From: Cycas panzhihuaensis | Taxonomy: Eukaryota; Cycadophyta | Assembly (NCBI GenBank): GCA_023213395.1 | Contig: CM041465.1 | Span: 49,359,741-49,423,740 of the forward strand | Length of the DNA: 64,000 nt | Direction: 5' to 3' | Shown here: one piece after another, positions 46,527 through 59,500 of the stretch | Layout: each line of letters opens with the position of its first letter | How positions within the stretch are numbered: position 1 is the stretch's first letter | The notes under the pieces: model-generated | Seen by the model: only the letters and a program-made list of their open reading frames with translations | Told to the model about the DNA's origin: nothing | Database searches by the model: none | Program-made: the position numbers and the translations under genes

Positions 46527-48914
46527 CTCACAACTTTTTGTGCCCTAGTCCTAATGGGTGCGAGAGTCAAGCAAGAAAAGGGGGATAAGAATGTAACTAG
46601 TGAGACTAATATCTACACATACAAATTGACTATCCCTCTCCCTACATAAATAAGCTTAATAATCTGTAAGTAATAAACATAAATAACTTTTCCTTTTTTC
46701 TTTTCCTTTCCTTGGGAGTAAAGGGAAAAAGAGTGAGCAAGAAGATAGAGTGAAAGGGAGTGTACCTAGAACTGGGATGGTTGATGTAGAGGGCCCTTTC
46801 TCTTTCCTCATGATCCACTCTCATCTACATAATGCTCCTTATCACAGTTGGTGTTGTGGGAGGAATGTCGGCGGGGCTTCCTTACCTTCCCCAAGGACTA
46901 AATGTGGGAAGAGACTAAAAGGAAAAGAGAGTTACTCACAATAAAGGTTCAAAGCAACGGAATGAAAATAAAAGAGATATGCATAACTTTTGCAAAGACC
47001 TTTGCTTGCTCCAAAAGGATGAAACCTACATAATGAGTTGCTTACCCTTTCCTAAGGGGCACTAAGCATACATGGGAGTAAACATGCATATATACTTATC
47101 AAAAGAGAAAGAAAGTAATCTTATGCAAGTATCTTTTAAATAAGCACCATATGCAATGTTAACTTTGCCTACTATACGTATAAAATGCTCTAACCATTAT
47201 GGGAAAAAGGGGGTAAAAGGAGGAAAGAAAGGTACCCTCAGAATAGCTAACCCTTCAAGTGACATGCCTCCACGTATCCAAACACTCAAACTGGTGGATC
47301 AAGAATGAAGCCAAAGTTTTCAAATGATAAAAAGGCAACAAATCTTGTGTATGGAAAATGTTACAAAAGATGTAAAAGATGTAAATGTTGCAAAAGTTGC
47401 AATGTATAACTTTTACAAGAATTACAAAAGTAAAGCTAAGACTATATAAACCACAAGGGGTTGTTGTAAAAATTAAATTTCATAAAGGCATGAAGGCTGG
47501 TTGCAGGTGTTGTAAGTTGCTACTAACATTGTAACCAATAAGGTTCCCTACCTCAAGGGTTTTTTAGTATACAAGAGAGGTATAGGGAGAGGAAAAGAGC
47601 AAAGAGTAGGGGGCTACCCTAGAGGAGATTGCCAAGAGGATCAGAACCCTAGCCTAGAACTCCTTTCTCTCTTTACTGGACCTTTTCCTCTCAACCTCCT
47701 TGGTTGGGACCTAGGAGAAACCCCAAGACGTGAGGAAACAAGCCAAGAAAAATGAAGGGTTTGCCTTCTGGAATAGAGATGTGTGAAATGGTTTCACAAA
47801 GGAAACTAAACAAACAAGCAAAGAACATATTTTTCTAAAGGAGAGGGACAACATACAGGTCTAAGAATACCTACTAAAATATATTTGAAATAGTTCTACC
47901 TTATGTGATTGTTGGGGGAAGGGTTTCCCTGGAGGAATAGGTGAGAAATCCCTGCAACAGCATAAGAAGAGAGTATAACCTGCAAACAAACTTGATGTTA
48001 GTGATTTGATGGAGTGCTTGTGGAGAAGATCTATCTAAAACCTACTGTTGTAGACCTATAACTCAGGGTTTTACCTTAAGGAAAGAGATAGCAGAAGTAG
48101 AGAATAGGTAATAATAGGAAAGAGCTTTCTTTTCAGAAATTTTCTAAGAGAAGAGAGGAAAGAAGAGGAAGAATGAGGCAAAATTTAGGTTTTTAAATAC
48201 AACCCTAACCTAATGGGTGATTAGGGCTCATCCTAGGTAGGAAACAACCCAGTTCCACATGTTAATTTTGCATTTAATGCAAAGTTGACTATGGCCAAGC
48301 AAAAAAATAAGTATGAACAGTTGCACAGTGACAAACTTTATAGTATCATGGAGTTTGTTGCGGTACTATAGAGTTTGCAGTGGTTCACTCAAAAGAAGGT
48401 AAAAACAAAGAGGGAAGCCCAAAAGGCTCCCCAAAAATGGGGTTCCTAGACCTTGAAAGGGTAAGATAATGTATTGCCAAGGAGTCTAGGGGTTTTGAGA
48501 GCTAGTGGGGCCTTAAGAGACGAGAGAAAGGTGGCATCAAGGCCCCAATGAGAGACAAGTGGTAGACTAGGATGATGATCAGGCCTAATCAGATCATTAG
48601 GGATCATATCATGCTAAAAAGGTGGTAAAGAATGGGCTACAGGAGCCAAGAGTGCTTGGAGATGTTGTGGAGGCGTGGTGGAGGATCATGGAGTGCCATG
48701 GAATGCTTATCCCGAGTCATCATAGGCTAGAGTATTAGGTGCAAATGTGAGTATGCAAGTAAGCTAGGCATAGCGATCATGCAATCAACCACTATCATGC
48801 AAAATACATCTATAGACAATCCAATGACATCATAAAGCCAATGAGAAGTGAGGATAGGAATATACCTACGCTTACCTGAGATGATATGTCATCCATATCC
48901 ATACCCAATAGTCA
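46527..48914 (-). repeat. G2 LTR, outer part
   Basis: Right part of the split G2 LTR, homologous in order to the first 1.7 kb of the G3 LTR, more decayed and A-richer. The outer end, TGACTATTGGG on the minus strand at 48914, matches the G3 start TGTTTCCCAGCTCTTGGG only loosely. Short open frames here are not genes. Confidence 0.7.
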
Positions 48915-49347
48915 AGAAATAATATATAATGACTAAATTATCTCATGAGATATATACATATATAAATAAATAAACATGAACATAAAATAAATAATAGATC
49001 AACCATGCACCATAAAAAAAGACAATAAATTTATATATAGAAAACTTAGTATGAAAAAAATCATAGGAGAAGGTGGAGTTGAGAACTCCTCTTATGATCA
49101 GAATGAGTACATCTCAAGGTCTTAGACCTTTCTCAAGATCCAAAGTGGTGTGTGTATATATTTATATTAATAGTCATCTCATGAGTAGCCTATAATTTTT
49201 CTTGAGCTATTACATCATCCAATAACATTGGCATATGGATATGTATGCATCTCACATCTCTCAATGCATCTGATTAGTGGGATTATGTATATGTCTATAC
49301 TATTAATATTAAACATTACATATGTGATTAAATCACATAGTCTAACA
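48915..49347 (-). repeat. LTR C, truncated, related to LTRs A and B
   Basis: On the minus strand it starts TGTTAGACTATGTG at 49347, preceded by polypurine tract CATTAAGGGGGAA. About 50 bp at the other end, present in LTR A, is missing where G2 abuts. Confidence 0.6.
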
Positions 49348-52000
49348 TTCCCCCTTAATGTTTAATATCTTTAATTCTTAGTCTTCATGTTCAATCCTTC
49401 ATATTTATCTTCATGTCCTCATGTTTGTTAGATCTTGTAACATGTATATGTGTCATGTATGAATCAATATCATCACTTGTAATCTGTAAATTATCATATC
49501 ATCTATCATGCTTACCTCCTAGAAGCATTAACCTATATACCTATGCATAAACCTCTATGTAGTCATTTATGTACATCAATGACCAACTATGAACATCCTA
49601 CCTATAAATATCAACCAATTATCATCAACTAGTATATGAAGTATTTTACTAAACATCTTCATATCTTCACTTATAAAACTATTGTCAAATATCTATCAAC
49701 TAGTTATCAATAAACTCAATAAATAAATTGATTACTAGATCCATATAAAATAATAATAAGCTTCTGTAATCATTAGTTCTCAAAGTAATTATTTCAAATA
49801 CATGGTTAATTAATTTTCAAAATATTCGTTATAAGAGTAACATAATCTTGCCTCTTGCATATGAGTTAGAACAAGACAATCTAGTGTGTTGTGCAAGAGT
49901 AGCTTATGAAATATTTACTTGCCTCTTGCATATAAGATTTCTTTATGTATTTCTTCACCTACACACTTCTGTAGCTTTCTTTTAGTAACCACGTAATACT
50001 CATGAACAAATCAATTATCCAAATATACTAACTCAAAAACAAGTTGAACTACTTGGCCAAGATAATTTAGTTGTAAAAAGGTAAAATTATCAATGTGTTT
50101 CCATGCCTCTTGTCATATATGATAAATGAAATTTCTCACTGATAAACACTTCTCTTCTATTAGTTGAATAACCTCAATAGTCGATTATTAATTAGATAAA
50201 CTCAATAACTAATTGGTATGCCAAGTAAGCAAACATATAGAGAGTTCTCTCCTTATCTCATAAAATAAGTGGAATTCTCAATCAACTATTTATCTCTCCA
50301 ACATTAAATAGGGCCCTCTCTTAAGATCATGTAGTATCATCATCATGAAAATATGTCATATATCATTTATTCATTAAAAAAACTATTCAAACTAAGTGAT
50401 CTATCATTTGACTAATGTTATGCACCACTAAACCAAATGTATTAATTTTTCAAAGGCATATTTCATATCCAACATATCAATAATATTCCCACATCAATAT
50501 TTCAATAAATATGTCTTACCTCATATATTTTTCATCTATCTTAAGCCTTCAAATATCATAAATAAGCCTTAAATTATTCACTTTTAAATTAAACTTTCTT
50601 TTTCTTTCTTCATCAACTAAAATAACACCATAATCATATTGGAAGCTTTTGAAAACATCAGAATGTTCAATTTTTTTTTCAAAAAGATTATGAAATATAA
50701 TTTTTATAAGTTTAAGAGAACTTTGATCAACTTTACTATTAATTTATCTACTATCTATTGTCTAAAATATATTGTATAACCACTTGTTTTGACCGTCTCA
50801 AAATTCTCTCTCCAACACAACTAACGACACTTGATTCTAACATTCAAGTGAAAAGTTATGGTCAAAATTATATTAGTATGTTTTAAATTTTGTGTGATTC
50901 TTAATATATTGGCTATAGATTCTAAAATAAATTTAATTTAATTTATAAATTTTAATTTTTAAAAAATTATTAAATTTAGTTTAATCCAATTTAGAATTTA
51001 TTATCTTTCATCAATAAGCCCACAATCACTTGGTGACTCCATTTGACTACCTATTGACAATTAGGGGGGGCTATACAGATTTTTAAAAATTATCCAAAAT
51101 AATTTAATTTATTATTTCACTTATAAACTCTTTTATTATTTTGAAAAAGATTATGCATAAACTATTCAAATCTCTACAAAAAATTGGTAAAGATTTCATA
51201 GTTATGGGGGACTACATCTTCCTCCATCATAGTTATGAGTGACTCTAAGTGGAGGTCATCTTCACAGTGATTTCTAAATTGACTATATTTGGCATGTCTT
51301 ACACGATGCAACTCCTTTTATGTGTTTTAGCTACAAATCAATTTTCTATGTACTTCCATGGTTTTTCTTGCTTGTTCTCTATGTTCTCTAACTAGCATGT
51401 ATTCTTTAGCTAACATCTAAGTTGTATGGGCAATGCTTTACTTCATGTGCAGTTTGTTCTTGGACATAGGTATGGCAATTGTAATTCACAAGCAACTAAT
51501 ACATGGGTGAATGTAGGGTAGGCTTCTTATTTTCATGTGTTCTATGGGCATCTATTTGTTATGTGCATCTTCTTCAGCTTCATGGTGATCAGTTAGCATT
51601 TCTTCCTCCTCCATGGCTTTTTTGTGTATTAGGGCTAGACATTCTTCTCTGTGGAGGGTTGATTGGTCACATGATAGTGTAGACTTTATACTTTATTTTC
51701 TTTATGTGTTTATTTGTAAGGTTTTTCTTTTCTACAAACACAATTGTTACTTCAGCTCTATGGTTAGATTTTCTTCATAGGGTGTGGATTATTCTACTCA
51801 GATCCATAGGGTAGTTTCTATCTTATTCTTCTCTACATTGACTGCATTCACATATGACAAAGGGAAGAGGCATTTGTAGTCTTTGTAGGGATTTCAATCT
51901 GTTACACCCATAATTCTTAATCATGGCATTTTTGGGTTGTATTTACATGGAGTGTAATGATCTAGTAAGAATAATTTATGAATTAAATACATAAAGCAAC
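49348..52000 (-). mobile_element. Element C internal region, non-coding (LARD-like)
   Basis: A+T-rich with no recognisable protein. It parallels elements A (2675-2949, 10591-11199) and B (16000-18700). A single diverged copy of B's 189-bp repeat lies at 50765-50925, followed by 'ttaggggggctatacag' at 51060. The right border is not defined. Confidence 0.45.
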
Positions 52001-52900
52001 TTTGGCATGCTAGATAAAATATCATATCATTAGACTACAAACAATCAGTCACCTCCATTATGGCCCTCTTTCATGAGCAAACTCAAACCCTATTAACATG
52101 TCTTATGCATCAAACTAAACAAATAAATTTTAGCCTTAAATATCATAGTGCCCTTTAAAAAGATACCCTTAATATTTTTATCAAACCATTCAAGTGTTAA
52201 AAACTTTGTACACCCTCATAGTCATGTAACTTACTACATCAACAAATTAATGTGTTGCATACCTATTTTATGTCTATAATACAACCTATCAAACTTACCA
52301 CTTTTTATACTACATACCTATCTTAATTTGTCACTCATCATATTATACAAGCTTGCTACCTATTTCCTATTTCACTAATGGGGTACTGACTTTATTTTGG
52401 TAATGAATCTCTATTATGAGACACTTGCAAAAGCCTCTACAATGGTCCATAAGTGATAGTGAACCCAACTTTATGAGCAAGATACTCACAAATGCCTTTA
52501 CTATGAACCGAAATATCTTCATTAGTGAATGACTTCTTCAAACATTTGCATGTCCTAGTATATGGCACCAACATGCATAAGTAAATGTCCACATAAATTT
52601 GAAGTAATATACAATTAGCAATATTATTTCATCTTGTAAATTTATTTGACTTCATCTCTATTTGTGGCTTTCATTCATCTTATTCATCAACTTCAGCTAG
52701 CTCCTAAATCATTGTTACATACCATTGGTATAACTAGCATAATCAGATTTCTTAGCTCAACAAATTCACACCTTATAATTGGCTCTTGTACTAGCTTTGT
52801 CACTAGCTTTTGTAACTGGCATACTAGCTCATCAATAGGCTTTCTTCCTACTTGCATAAAATCTTCCATAATATGGCTAATAATCTTAAGATCTTTTAAC
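52001..52900. other. Unassigned repeat-like DNA left of the LINE
   Basis: No domain recognised. The minus strand of 52700-52890 stays open for about 60 codons (IISHIMEDFMQVGRKPIDEL), which I cannot assign. The plus-strand frame 52646-52924 ends in the LINE tail and looks like chance. Confidence 0.3.
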
Positions 52901-52912
52901 TTTTTTTTTTTT
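52901..52912 (-). other. LINE poly(A) tail
   Basis: Twelve T on the plus strand at the 3' end of the minus-strand LINE, the expected tail of a non-LTR element. Confidence 0.8.
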
Positions 52913-53175
52913 GGTATGGTATAAATGAAGGGGTTTAAAGGGCCCCAACCATATTACAAAAGCTGCCTCTAGCTTTTAAGTCTACCATGACAAGGCCATG
53001 GCCTAGCTATCCCTTAACATCTGATAAATCCAATTTCTCTCCCTTGCCACGATAAGCCCAGTGGCTAGATCTAGTCCTCCATATGGGTTATGGTTTTCAA
53101 ATCCTCCTTCACCTACCTCAAAATCTCCTCAAGAAAATCCTCTTTCCATAAATAGTTTCTTTGGTGTAGTACTCC

Positions 53176-53460
53176 CTAATTAGCTAGTATGTTAGTAGCC
53201 CCATTCTCTTCTCTATATGTGTGAGAAATCTTCACATCCTCCCAGATCCTAAGGACTCTTTGAATGTCTTTGATCATGGCTATCAATTTCCTATCTGATG
53301 CATCCTTCTCCTTGAGCATGTTTCTTATGTTTAGGGAATCCCCTTCAACAATGACCCTATCATGGCCTTCCTTTAGGGCCATCTCCACTACTCTCCTCAT
53401 AATTGACATCTCAGCCCTATGGTTTATTTGGCTTTCATAAAACTTAGAAAAATCCCACAA
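53176..53460 (-). pseudogene. LINE RNase H domain
   Basis: An open 94-codon piece with NHRAEMSIMRRVVEMALKEG, VIVEGDSLNIRNML and HTYREENGATNILAN. These match the plant RNase H_like pattern (AE...AL...G, VEGDS, REgN...D), the C-terminal domain of plant L1 elements. The last residue pair is N-I where A-D is expected, a probable loss of a catalytic Asp. Similar domains also occur in cellular RNase H-like genes, but the linked RT makes the LINE origin clear. Confidence 0.85.
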
Positions 53461-53839
53461 AACACCTCATGTTAATTTTTTGTGAATTACTCCCCCTCAG
53501 CCTACCTTGGGTTCCCTTTAGTAGACCCATCAAAGTTGACTTTCACCCAGCTTTCTAGGGGAGGGACCTAGGGACATATCCTCTTCCTATTTTTGGGTCT
53601 AACATTCGCCCTTCCTACTCCCCAATTTTTTAAAGCTACCTCTTTCAATTCAATGATGAAGCTCTCTTCTTTTCCATGCATATTAACTAGTTCCATTATG
53701 TCATTACAAGTAGATCATAAGAGTTTGATTTCATCCCTCTTTTTCTCCTAAGAGACCCTTCTGTTTATTTCCTTCCATAAGTTCCACATCAACTTTGGCA
53801 TGGTAATTTTCCATATATATATGCTAGGTTCTTGCTTCT

Positions 53840-54110
53840 AAAGGGCTCCATCAGGCCAAGGTTCGCTTCTTGATGGTTTTTATTATCACTCACTCCACCC
53901 TAAACGTGGCCCAAATGACCTTCTAAACGTTCTTAGAATAAGAGCAGTGGAGGAGGATATGGTCAACAGACTCTTCATCCTCACCATATAAAATGCATAT
54001 GTTTGTCATTGCAAAGCCTCTTATTTACATATTATCCACTATCAAAATCTTATTCTTCAAGAAAAATCACCAGAATACCACCACTTTAGGAGTCAAGCCC
54101 ATTTTCTAAA
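53840..54110 (-). pseudogene. LINE zf-RVT zinc finger
   Basis: The minus strand reads CILYGEDEESVDHILLHCSYSKNV near 53925-54000, the C...H...H..C spacing of the zinc-binding reverse transcriptase finger, after a WWFFLKNKIL segment. One Cys of the first pair is Tyr. Confidence 0.75.
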
Positions 54111-54399
54111 CTTTATTCAGCAAAGGAGAGCTAAGAGCCCCTTCCTATAAGCATAGGCAAATGTACTCATGCTTCACTATATAATCCTCAGATGAGGATA
54201 GGGGCCTGGCCATATCATTTGCCTCTTTGAATTTGGGGATATAGCATTACAAAAGAGTTTTTCTCAACTCCTCTATCACCTTCTTAAGGGTCAAATTCCT
54301 CTCAAGGTCCTCAAACGATCTCCATTTCCTCATCCAACCTTGGCCCTCCTAGTAGTCTTTAACTTTGATACCATAAGTTTTTACGTATTCTTCTCTTAA

Positions 54400-56250
54400 G
54401 GGAATCAGTTTTATCCTTTTAAATAATTGAACTTGTCCACACCACATGTCATCCCAAAAATTTATGGTTTCTCCATTATCTAACTTCTGTTGTAGGCTCA
54501 TAACTAACATTTGTCTAGAATGTTGTATACTTCTCTAGATAGGGGATCCTTAACAAGCCCCAGGGTACTTTGCTAAAAATATTTTACCATGGATATATTT
54601 CTGAGATTAGATCCTTTACCAGAGTGCTCCTTTTCCCATGGTCAGATGCCATCCTAGCTTCACCACCAGGGCCCTATTAAAAGTTGCCATTCTTCTAAGG
54701 TTCAAGCCCCCTACCCATTTACACTGACATACTTTCTTCCATGCAACTAGATGAACCCTGTCCTTCTCCTCAACCCATAACCAAAGAAATCTCTTATAGA
54801 TTGATTATAATATTGTTATAACTTTGGTTAGGATCCTAAAGACCAACATCATGTATACCAAAACACTCTAAAGCATAGTTGATAGCATCTGTATCTTACT
54901 AGCCTAGCTTAATAGGGATCCTTTCCAACTTGCCATCTTTCTCTAAATGTGATCTATAATAGGGGTCCAAGCCTTCTTCATCATTTTTCCTATAAACAAG
55001 GGCATTCCTAGATAAACTTAAGGAAGCTTCCTAATCGACATCTCTAATATCCTGCTAATCTTCCTTTGTACCTTCTCCTTTGTGTTAATAAAAAACACAT
55101 TGCTTTTATTTCAATTAACCATCTGGTTGGCAGCTCTCTCATAGCATTTGAGACTACCTTTAATCACCTGGGCCTCTTTTAGGGATGCCTTGCTTAGGAG
55201 AATATTATCATCAATGAATTATTGGTAAACTATATTATCAATCCCAGAGGAAGGCATTATTCCTTTGATCACCCCCTGTCTTTTGGCCTCCTCTATCGCC
55301 CTCCCTATAAGCTCAGCTAAAATAATAAATAAATAGGGAGAGAGAGGGTCTCCTTGACGAATACCCCTATGTCCAAGGAAGAAGCCTGTCAAAGTACCAT
55401 TTTTTAGTAATGAGTATTGGGGATTAGAGATACAACGACCTAACCATTCCCTCTATTTATCTCCAAAATCAATCACCCTAAGGCAATCCAAGAGGCACTC
55501 CCAAGACACCCTATCATAGGATTTAGATAGATCTATTTTCACTACCATCCCCACTTCCTTCCTCTGTTAGGCTAAGCGCAGGGTCTTGTGAATAACAATA
55601 ATCCCATCTAATATCTATCTCCCTTTCACAAATTTGTCTTGATTAGGGGATATAATCTCTAGTAATATCTTCTTCAATCTATTTACCAATACCTTTGTTA
55701 AGATTTTATAAACAACATTGCGAAGGTTGATTGGATGATATTCCTCTATTCTCTTAATGCCTTCCTTTTTAGGGATCAAGACTAAAAAGATAGCTCGTCA
55801 CTCCCTCAATATTTCACCATTCTTATAAAATTCCCCTAAGGTCGCCATGAGATCTCTATAATATCCTAATAGCTTTAAAAAAAACCTAGGATAAAGCCAT
55901 CTGGACCTAGCACTTTGTCCCTTTCCATATTAAAAACAACACCTTTCACCTCTTATGTGATGAAGGGGGCTAGAAGGTCCTTATTCTAATCATCAGTTAC
56001 CAACATAGGGAATCTTTCCATAAATTCCTTCCCAGCCTCTAGATCTAGATAGCCAGGCTCTTTTAATAACTCTTAGAAGTATTCCTTCACAATCTCCTTA
56101 ATTCCTACCTCTACACTGCATTTTGTCCCTTCCTTGTTGCACAACGTATTCATCTAATTATAGGCTCTGTGCTTTAGGGTCATTAAGTAAAAAAACTTAG
56201 TGTTCCTATCTCCTTCCACCAATTAGCGAGCTCTCGATTTCTGCTTACAA
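54400..56250 (-). pseudogene. LINE reverse transcriptase
   Basis: The minus strand reads SYDRVSWECLLDCLRVIDFG (about 55500-55560), GHRGIRQGDPLSPYLFIIL (about 55315-55372) and the active-site FIDDNILL (about 55200-55222, normally ADDTLLF). These are the hallmark RT blocks of L1 elements in order. Stops occur in and between them. The first active-site residue is changed, but both Asp remain. Confidence 0.9.
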
Positions 56251-56479
56251 AATACTTCTTCCTTAGTCAAAGTCTCATCTAACCACCTAGATATGTCTCT
56301 CTCATTTAGGTCTAGGTCATGACTCCTTCCTTCCTTGTCTATGTGCCTCTTAATTCCTTTTAATTCCTCCACTAACTAGTCCTTAGTGATAAAGATGTTT
56401 CTATGCATGCTTTTATTCCATTCTTTTAATTTCCTCTTAACGTAGATCAACTTTTTAGATAATTTGAACATCACACTAC

Positions 56480-56729
56480 CTTTAATAGGAATCCTCCACC
56501 AATTAATTATTAGATTCCTTAGATTAGGGTGTTTAACCCACATCAATTAAAAGTGGAAAGTTACACCATTGTGCCTTTTGCTAAGATTGAATTCAAGCAT
56601 CAAAGGAGAGTGATATGAGGCAATCTTTGGTAAGGCCTCCGATCTAAAGTCATCATATTGGCTAACCTAGGCATAGTTTACCATAATCCTATCCAATCTC
56701 ACTTGGATATAGTGTTCCCCTAATCTCCT
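56480..56729 (-). pseudogene. LINE endonuclease C-terminus
   Basis: The minus strand reads RLDRIMVNYA and ASYHSPLMLEFN at 56590-56700, the end of an AP-like endonuclease (LDR...N and S-H-PL blocks). The first Asp of SDHSPL is Tyr. The N-terminal part is missing because C5 is inserted here. Confidence 0.8.
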
Positions 56730-57181
56730 TGTTAGAATAAAATTTATGTTATAATGTTACCTTTTATTAATAGTCACTTTATTAATATTATTCATTATAT
56801 GGTTCATTGAAAATGATAACTCCTCATTTCAACGAACATTTACTTATTTATCCCTTCCTACATTCTAGGAACATAGTTAGAATAATCAAAGGGTTGAGGT
56901 TACATAAGATCAAGGAGGCTAACTAGGTAATACTACTATAGGAGGATGTTGCACAACCAGAGAGAGGATGAGATCCTCATCTACCTCCATATTTGTAATG
57001 TATTATTTATTATATTATATTAATTAGCTATATTTAGGAGGTCATTTTTTATCCCCCAAAGGGGTTTTCCACATGTCAATCATAGTGTACGTTTCTATGT
57101 TTTATTGAATTCTATTATGCAGACCTTTGTTCTTAACTCCTAAAATACCTGTGCTTGAAATAAGAATCCCTCTCTCTTATA
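56730..57181 (+). repeat. C5 5' LTR
   Basis: 452 bp beginning TGTTAGAATAAAATTTATG, ending just before the primer site. It matches 63649-64000 as far as that goes. Confidence 0.9.
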
Positions 57182-57193
57182 TGGTATTAGAGT
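57182..57193 (+). other. C5 primer-binding site
   Basis: TGGTATTAGAGT, the Met-type site with two C-to-T changes. Confidence 0.88.
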
Positions 57194-59250
57194 AGGTTTT
57201 ATAGCCAGTTTAATAATAGAATGCACAAATTGACATGCATATTAAATTATAATAAATAAATAAATTATATTGAACAAGACTATTATTATACAAAATTAAC
57301 ACCACAAGGTGCTTTTATTTTCTTACTAATGCTTGTTTTGTCTTCTGGCCCACAAATATACATCTCTGTATACAAAAATATCTACATCTGTAATCAAGTT
57401 TTAGAATGGAAAATGGAAGAGTGAAATTATGTATGAGCCAAAGAGTTATGAAGCTCCATTCAACAAAGATGAAGTTTGTGAAGAAATGCTAGCAACCCAG
57501 TTAAGAGGAAATCATTAGGAAATGTCTGTTTGTTGTAACTGTTGATGAGATTGCAAGATTTGGCAAGCAATGTACTAGAAAATCTATGTTATGTGAGGTC
57601 ATCAATTATACACAAAACCCATGTACCTACAATCTTAAGCACATAAAACATAATAGCAGTGGAGAGGGGCAGAGCAACCATCATGATGAATAGAGGGACA
57701 CTTGCAAAAAAAAAAAAAAATGATCATATGCCCCGATAAATCAAGGAGATCAACTATCTTGTGAGTAACCCTAGTGATCACATTCTATATCTCATAAGGG
57801 TTTATACCCTTCTCTATAAGCATGCCCATGCAAATTGTTTATGGATGTCTAATTTTTTACTACCATCATTATTGAAGAAGCCATATAGAAGGAGAGCTCA
57901 TCCATACAATTAGATAATCATTACAAATAGAATACAGATAGTTAAATCTACCAGATATAAGGAAGAATGAATGGAGAAAATACTAGAAGACAAAACATGC
58001 ATGTAGTTGAAGCTAGAACTCAAATAGACCTAGAGATTGAAACCATCACTGCAGCCCTATAATTTGGGCAAAATCCTCTAAAACCCTAAATAATCAGAGA
58101 AGAGAAGATGTTGTCAAAGCTCTACGAAGGAGAACACTCTTGAATGGAATTGCTTGCTTGTACGGAGATGCCTCTTGCATCTACATCCTACAAAAATTCA
58201 AAGATAAAACTCTTTATAACCTTAGTTTTTAGGGTAAATACTAATCTAAGTCGATAGACGTCAATCCCTATTACAATGTTATGTAATGTTTTTACATTTG
58301 TAAAAACATTGCATTTTGATTAATTTATTTTTTAGGTCTGCCATCCCCCCCTTCACTAGCCCCTTGATCATTTCATGCACCCATATGACCCTAATCATTT
58401 TTGAAGAGGGGCTTAACCCCTTATTATATTATTTTTAAAATTTTTTTTTCTCTATAAAAAGGGTTCTTATGCTTCTTCCTTTATAACTTTACCATATGAA
58501 GTCTAAATTCAACTAAAAAAGAAGCCTTAAAATCCTAAATTAGACACGGACGCATCGATTGGTTACTTGTTCCATTCAAAATCCATTTCAACTAGCAAAT
58601 TTATGTTCAAAATAAGGCTTCCCTTCATGATCTGGTAAGTTGAGGTATGTAACATTTCATTGCAAATTTCCTTTATGATACTTTAAATTCATTATTTTAA
58701 ATTAGTCAACACGGATCACTTATCTATAATTTAACAAATTTTGTCATTTTTATATAATTTCAATTTATAATATGCAGTTTGTTATTATTCAATTAAAATA
58801 AACCTTTTTTTTATTTAATTTAAGTTACAAATGTGCAACTCTTACATGTTTGATTGATTTTCTTAAAATATTTGATTAAAAATTCAATGATTCCTGATCA
58901 ATGTTAATCAATCTCTATAAGTTCTTTTTTTATTCAGTGAAAAATCAATTCATTTATGTTTAAAGTGGCATGGCAAATTAATTTATGTCTAAGTGACAAT
59001 GTTAATGACATTATGTTTTGAGTTTATATTCAGTGGCAATGTTAATAACATTTGAATTTATGTTCAGTGGTAATGTTACTAAGTTCATTTCAGTTATACA
59101 CATATTTTTCTAAATGAATTTTTTATTGTAAAAATAATAGCTAATTTCATTCAAAAGTCATCACAACTTCTTCCACTTTTCCATTTCCTTAAAGAGGTTG
59201 TTTCATTATTAGTTTTTCCCAAAATGGAACTCATGCCAAGGACAACCTCC
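57194..59250 (+). other. C5 leader, non-coding
   Basis: About 2 kb with no clear reading frame. A run of 15 A at 57706-57720 may be the tail of a small SINE or just slippage. C-rich tract near 58346. The gag start lies near 59250-59300, too damaged to fix. Confidence 0.5.
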
Positions 59251-59500
59251 TACACTTCAATTCCAATTCTAATTAGCTCCAACTATGCTGACTAGAAAAC
59301 TTGCATATCTCACCACCTAAAGCAATAAAAATAATGTTGATATGTCATAGGAGAATTTGTTAAATAGATAGATGAAAACTCATAAGCCTACATGGTTTAT
59401 TTAATGAATTATGATAAAGTCTTAGGCACCATCTTAACATCTCTCTCCCTAAACATAAATTAGCACTTCTTTTACATAGATGATTTAGCCATAGTTTGGA

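Larger units (their letters stand above)
32751..48914 (-). mobile_element. Old Gypsy-like gag-protease element G2, split by G3 and cut at its 3' end
   Basis: Minus-strand relative of G3. A long LTR runs from 48914 leftwards to about 35839, interrupted by G3. Next come a short leader, gag from ATG at 35580 down to about 33880, and a protease site near 32840-32860. The sequence then ends at about 32750 against C2. Homology to the G3 LTR is clear at many blocks, for example 'tagcctatgatgactc' near 48720 and 'ggaaaggaaaag' near 46700. It is more decayed and lower in GC than G3. With both parts added, its LTR would be about 3.1 kb against 2.5 kb in G3. Confidence 0.78.
52901..56729 (-). mobile_element. 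L1-type LINE, 5' part removed by Copia C5
   Basis: A non-LTR retrotransposon read leftwards, ending in a 12-base poly(A) (T run at 52901-52912). In order it holds the end of an AP endonuclease, reverse transcriptase, a CCHC/zf-RVT zinc finger and a C-terminal RNase H, the full layout of the plant LINE-L1 group. It uses target-primed reverse transcription at a nicked site. C5 cuts it at 56729, so ORF1 and most of the endonuclease lie beyond and would be sought past the right edge. Many stops. Confidence 0.9.

Noticed and set aside
52646-52924. A 92-codon plus-strand open frame
   Set aside because: It ends in the LINE poly(T) run, has low-complexity hydrophobic composition and no family resemblance.
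53176-53460. A host RNase H-like gene
   Set aside because: The frame is the C-terminal domain of a LINE: RT, zinc finger and poly(A) are in line with it and it has no gene structure of its own.
57706-57720. SINE ending in the A15 run
   Set aside because: I could not find A and B box promoter motifs or a target duplication around it, so there is no support beyond the A run.
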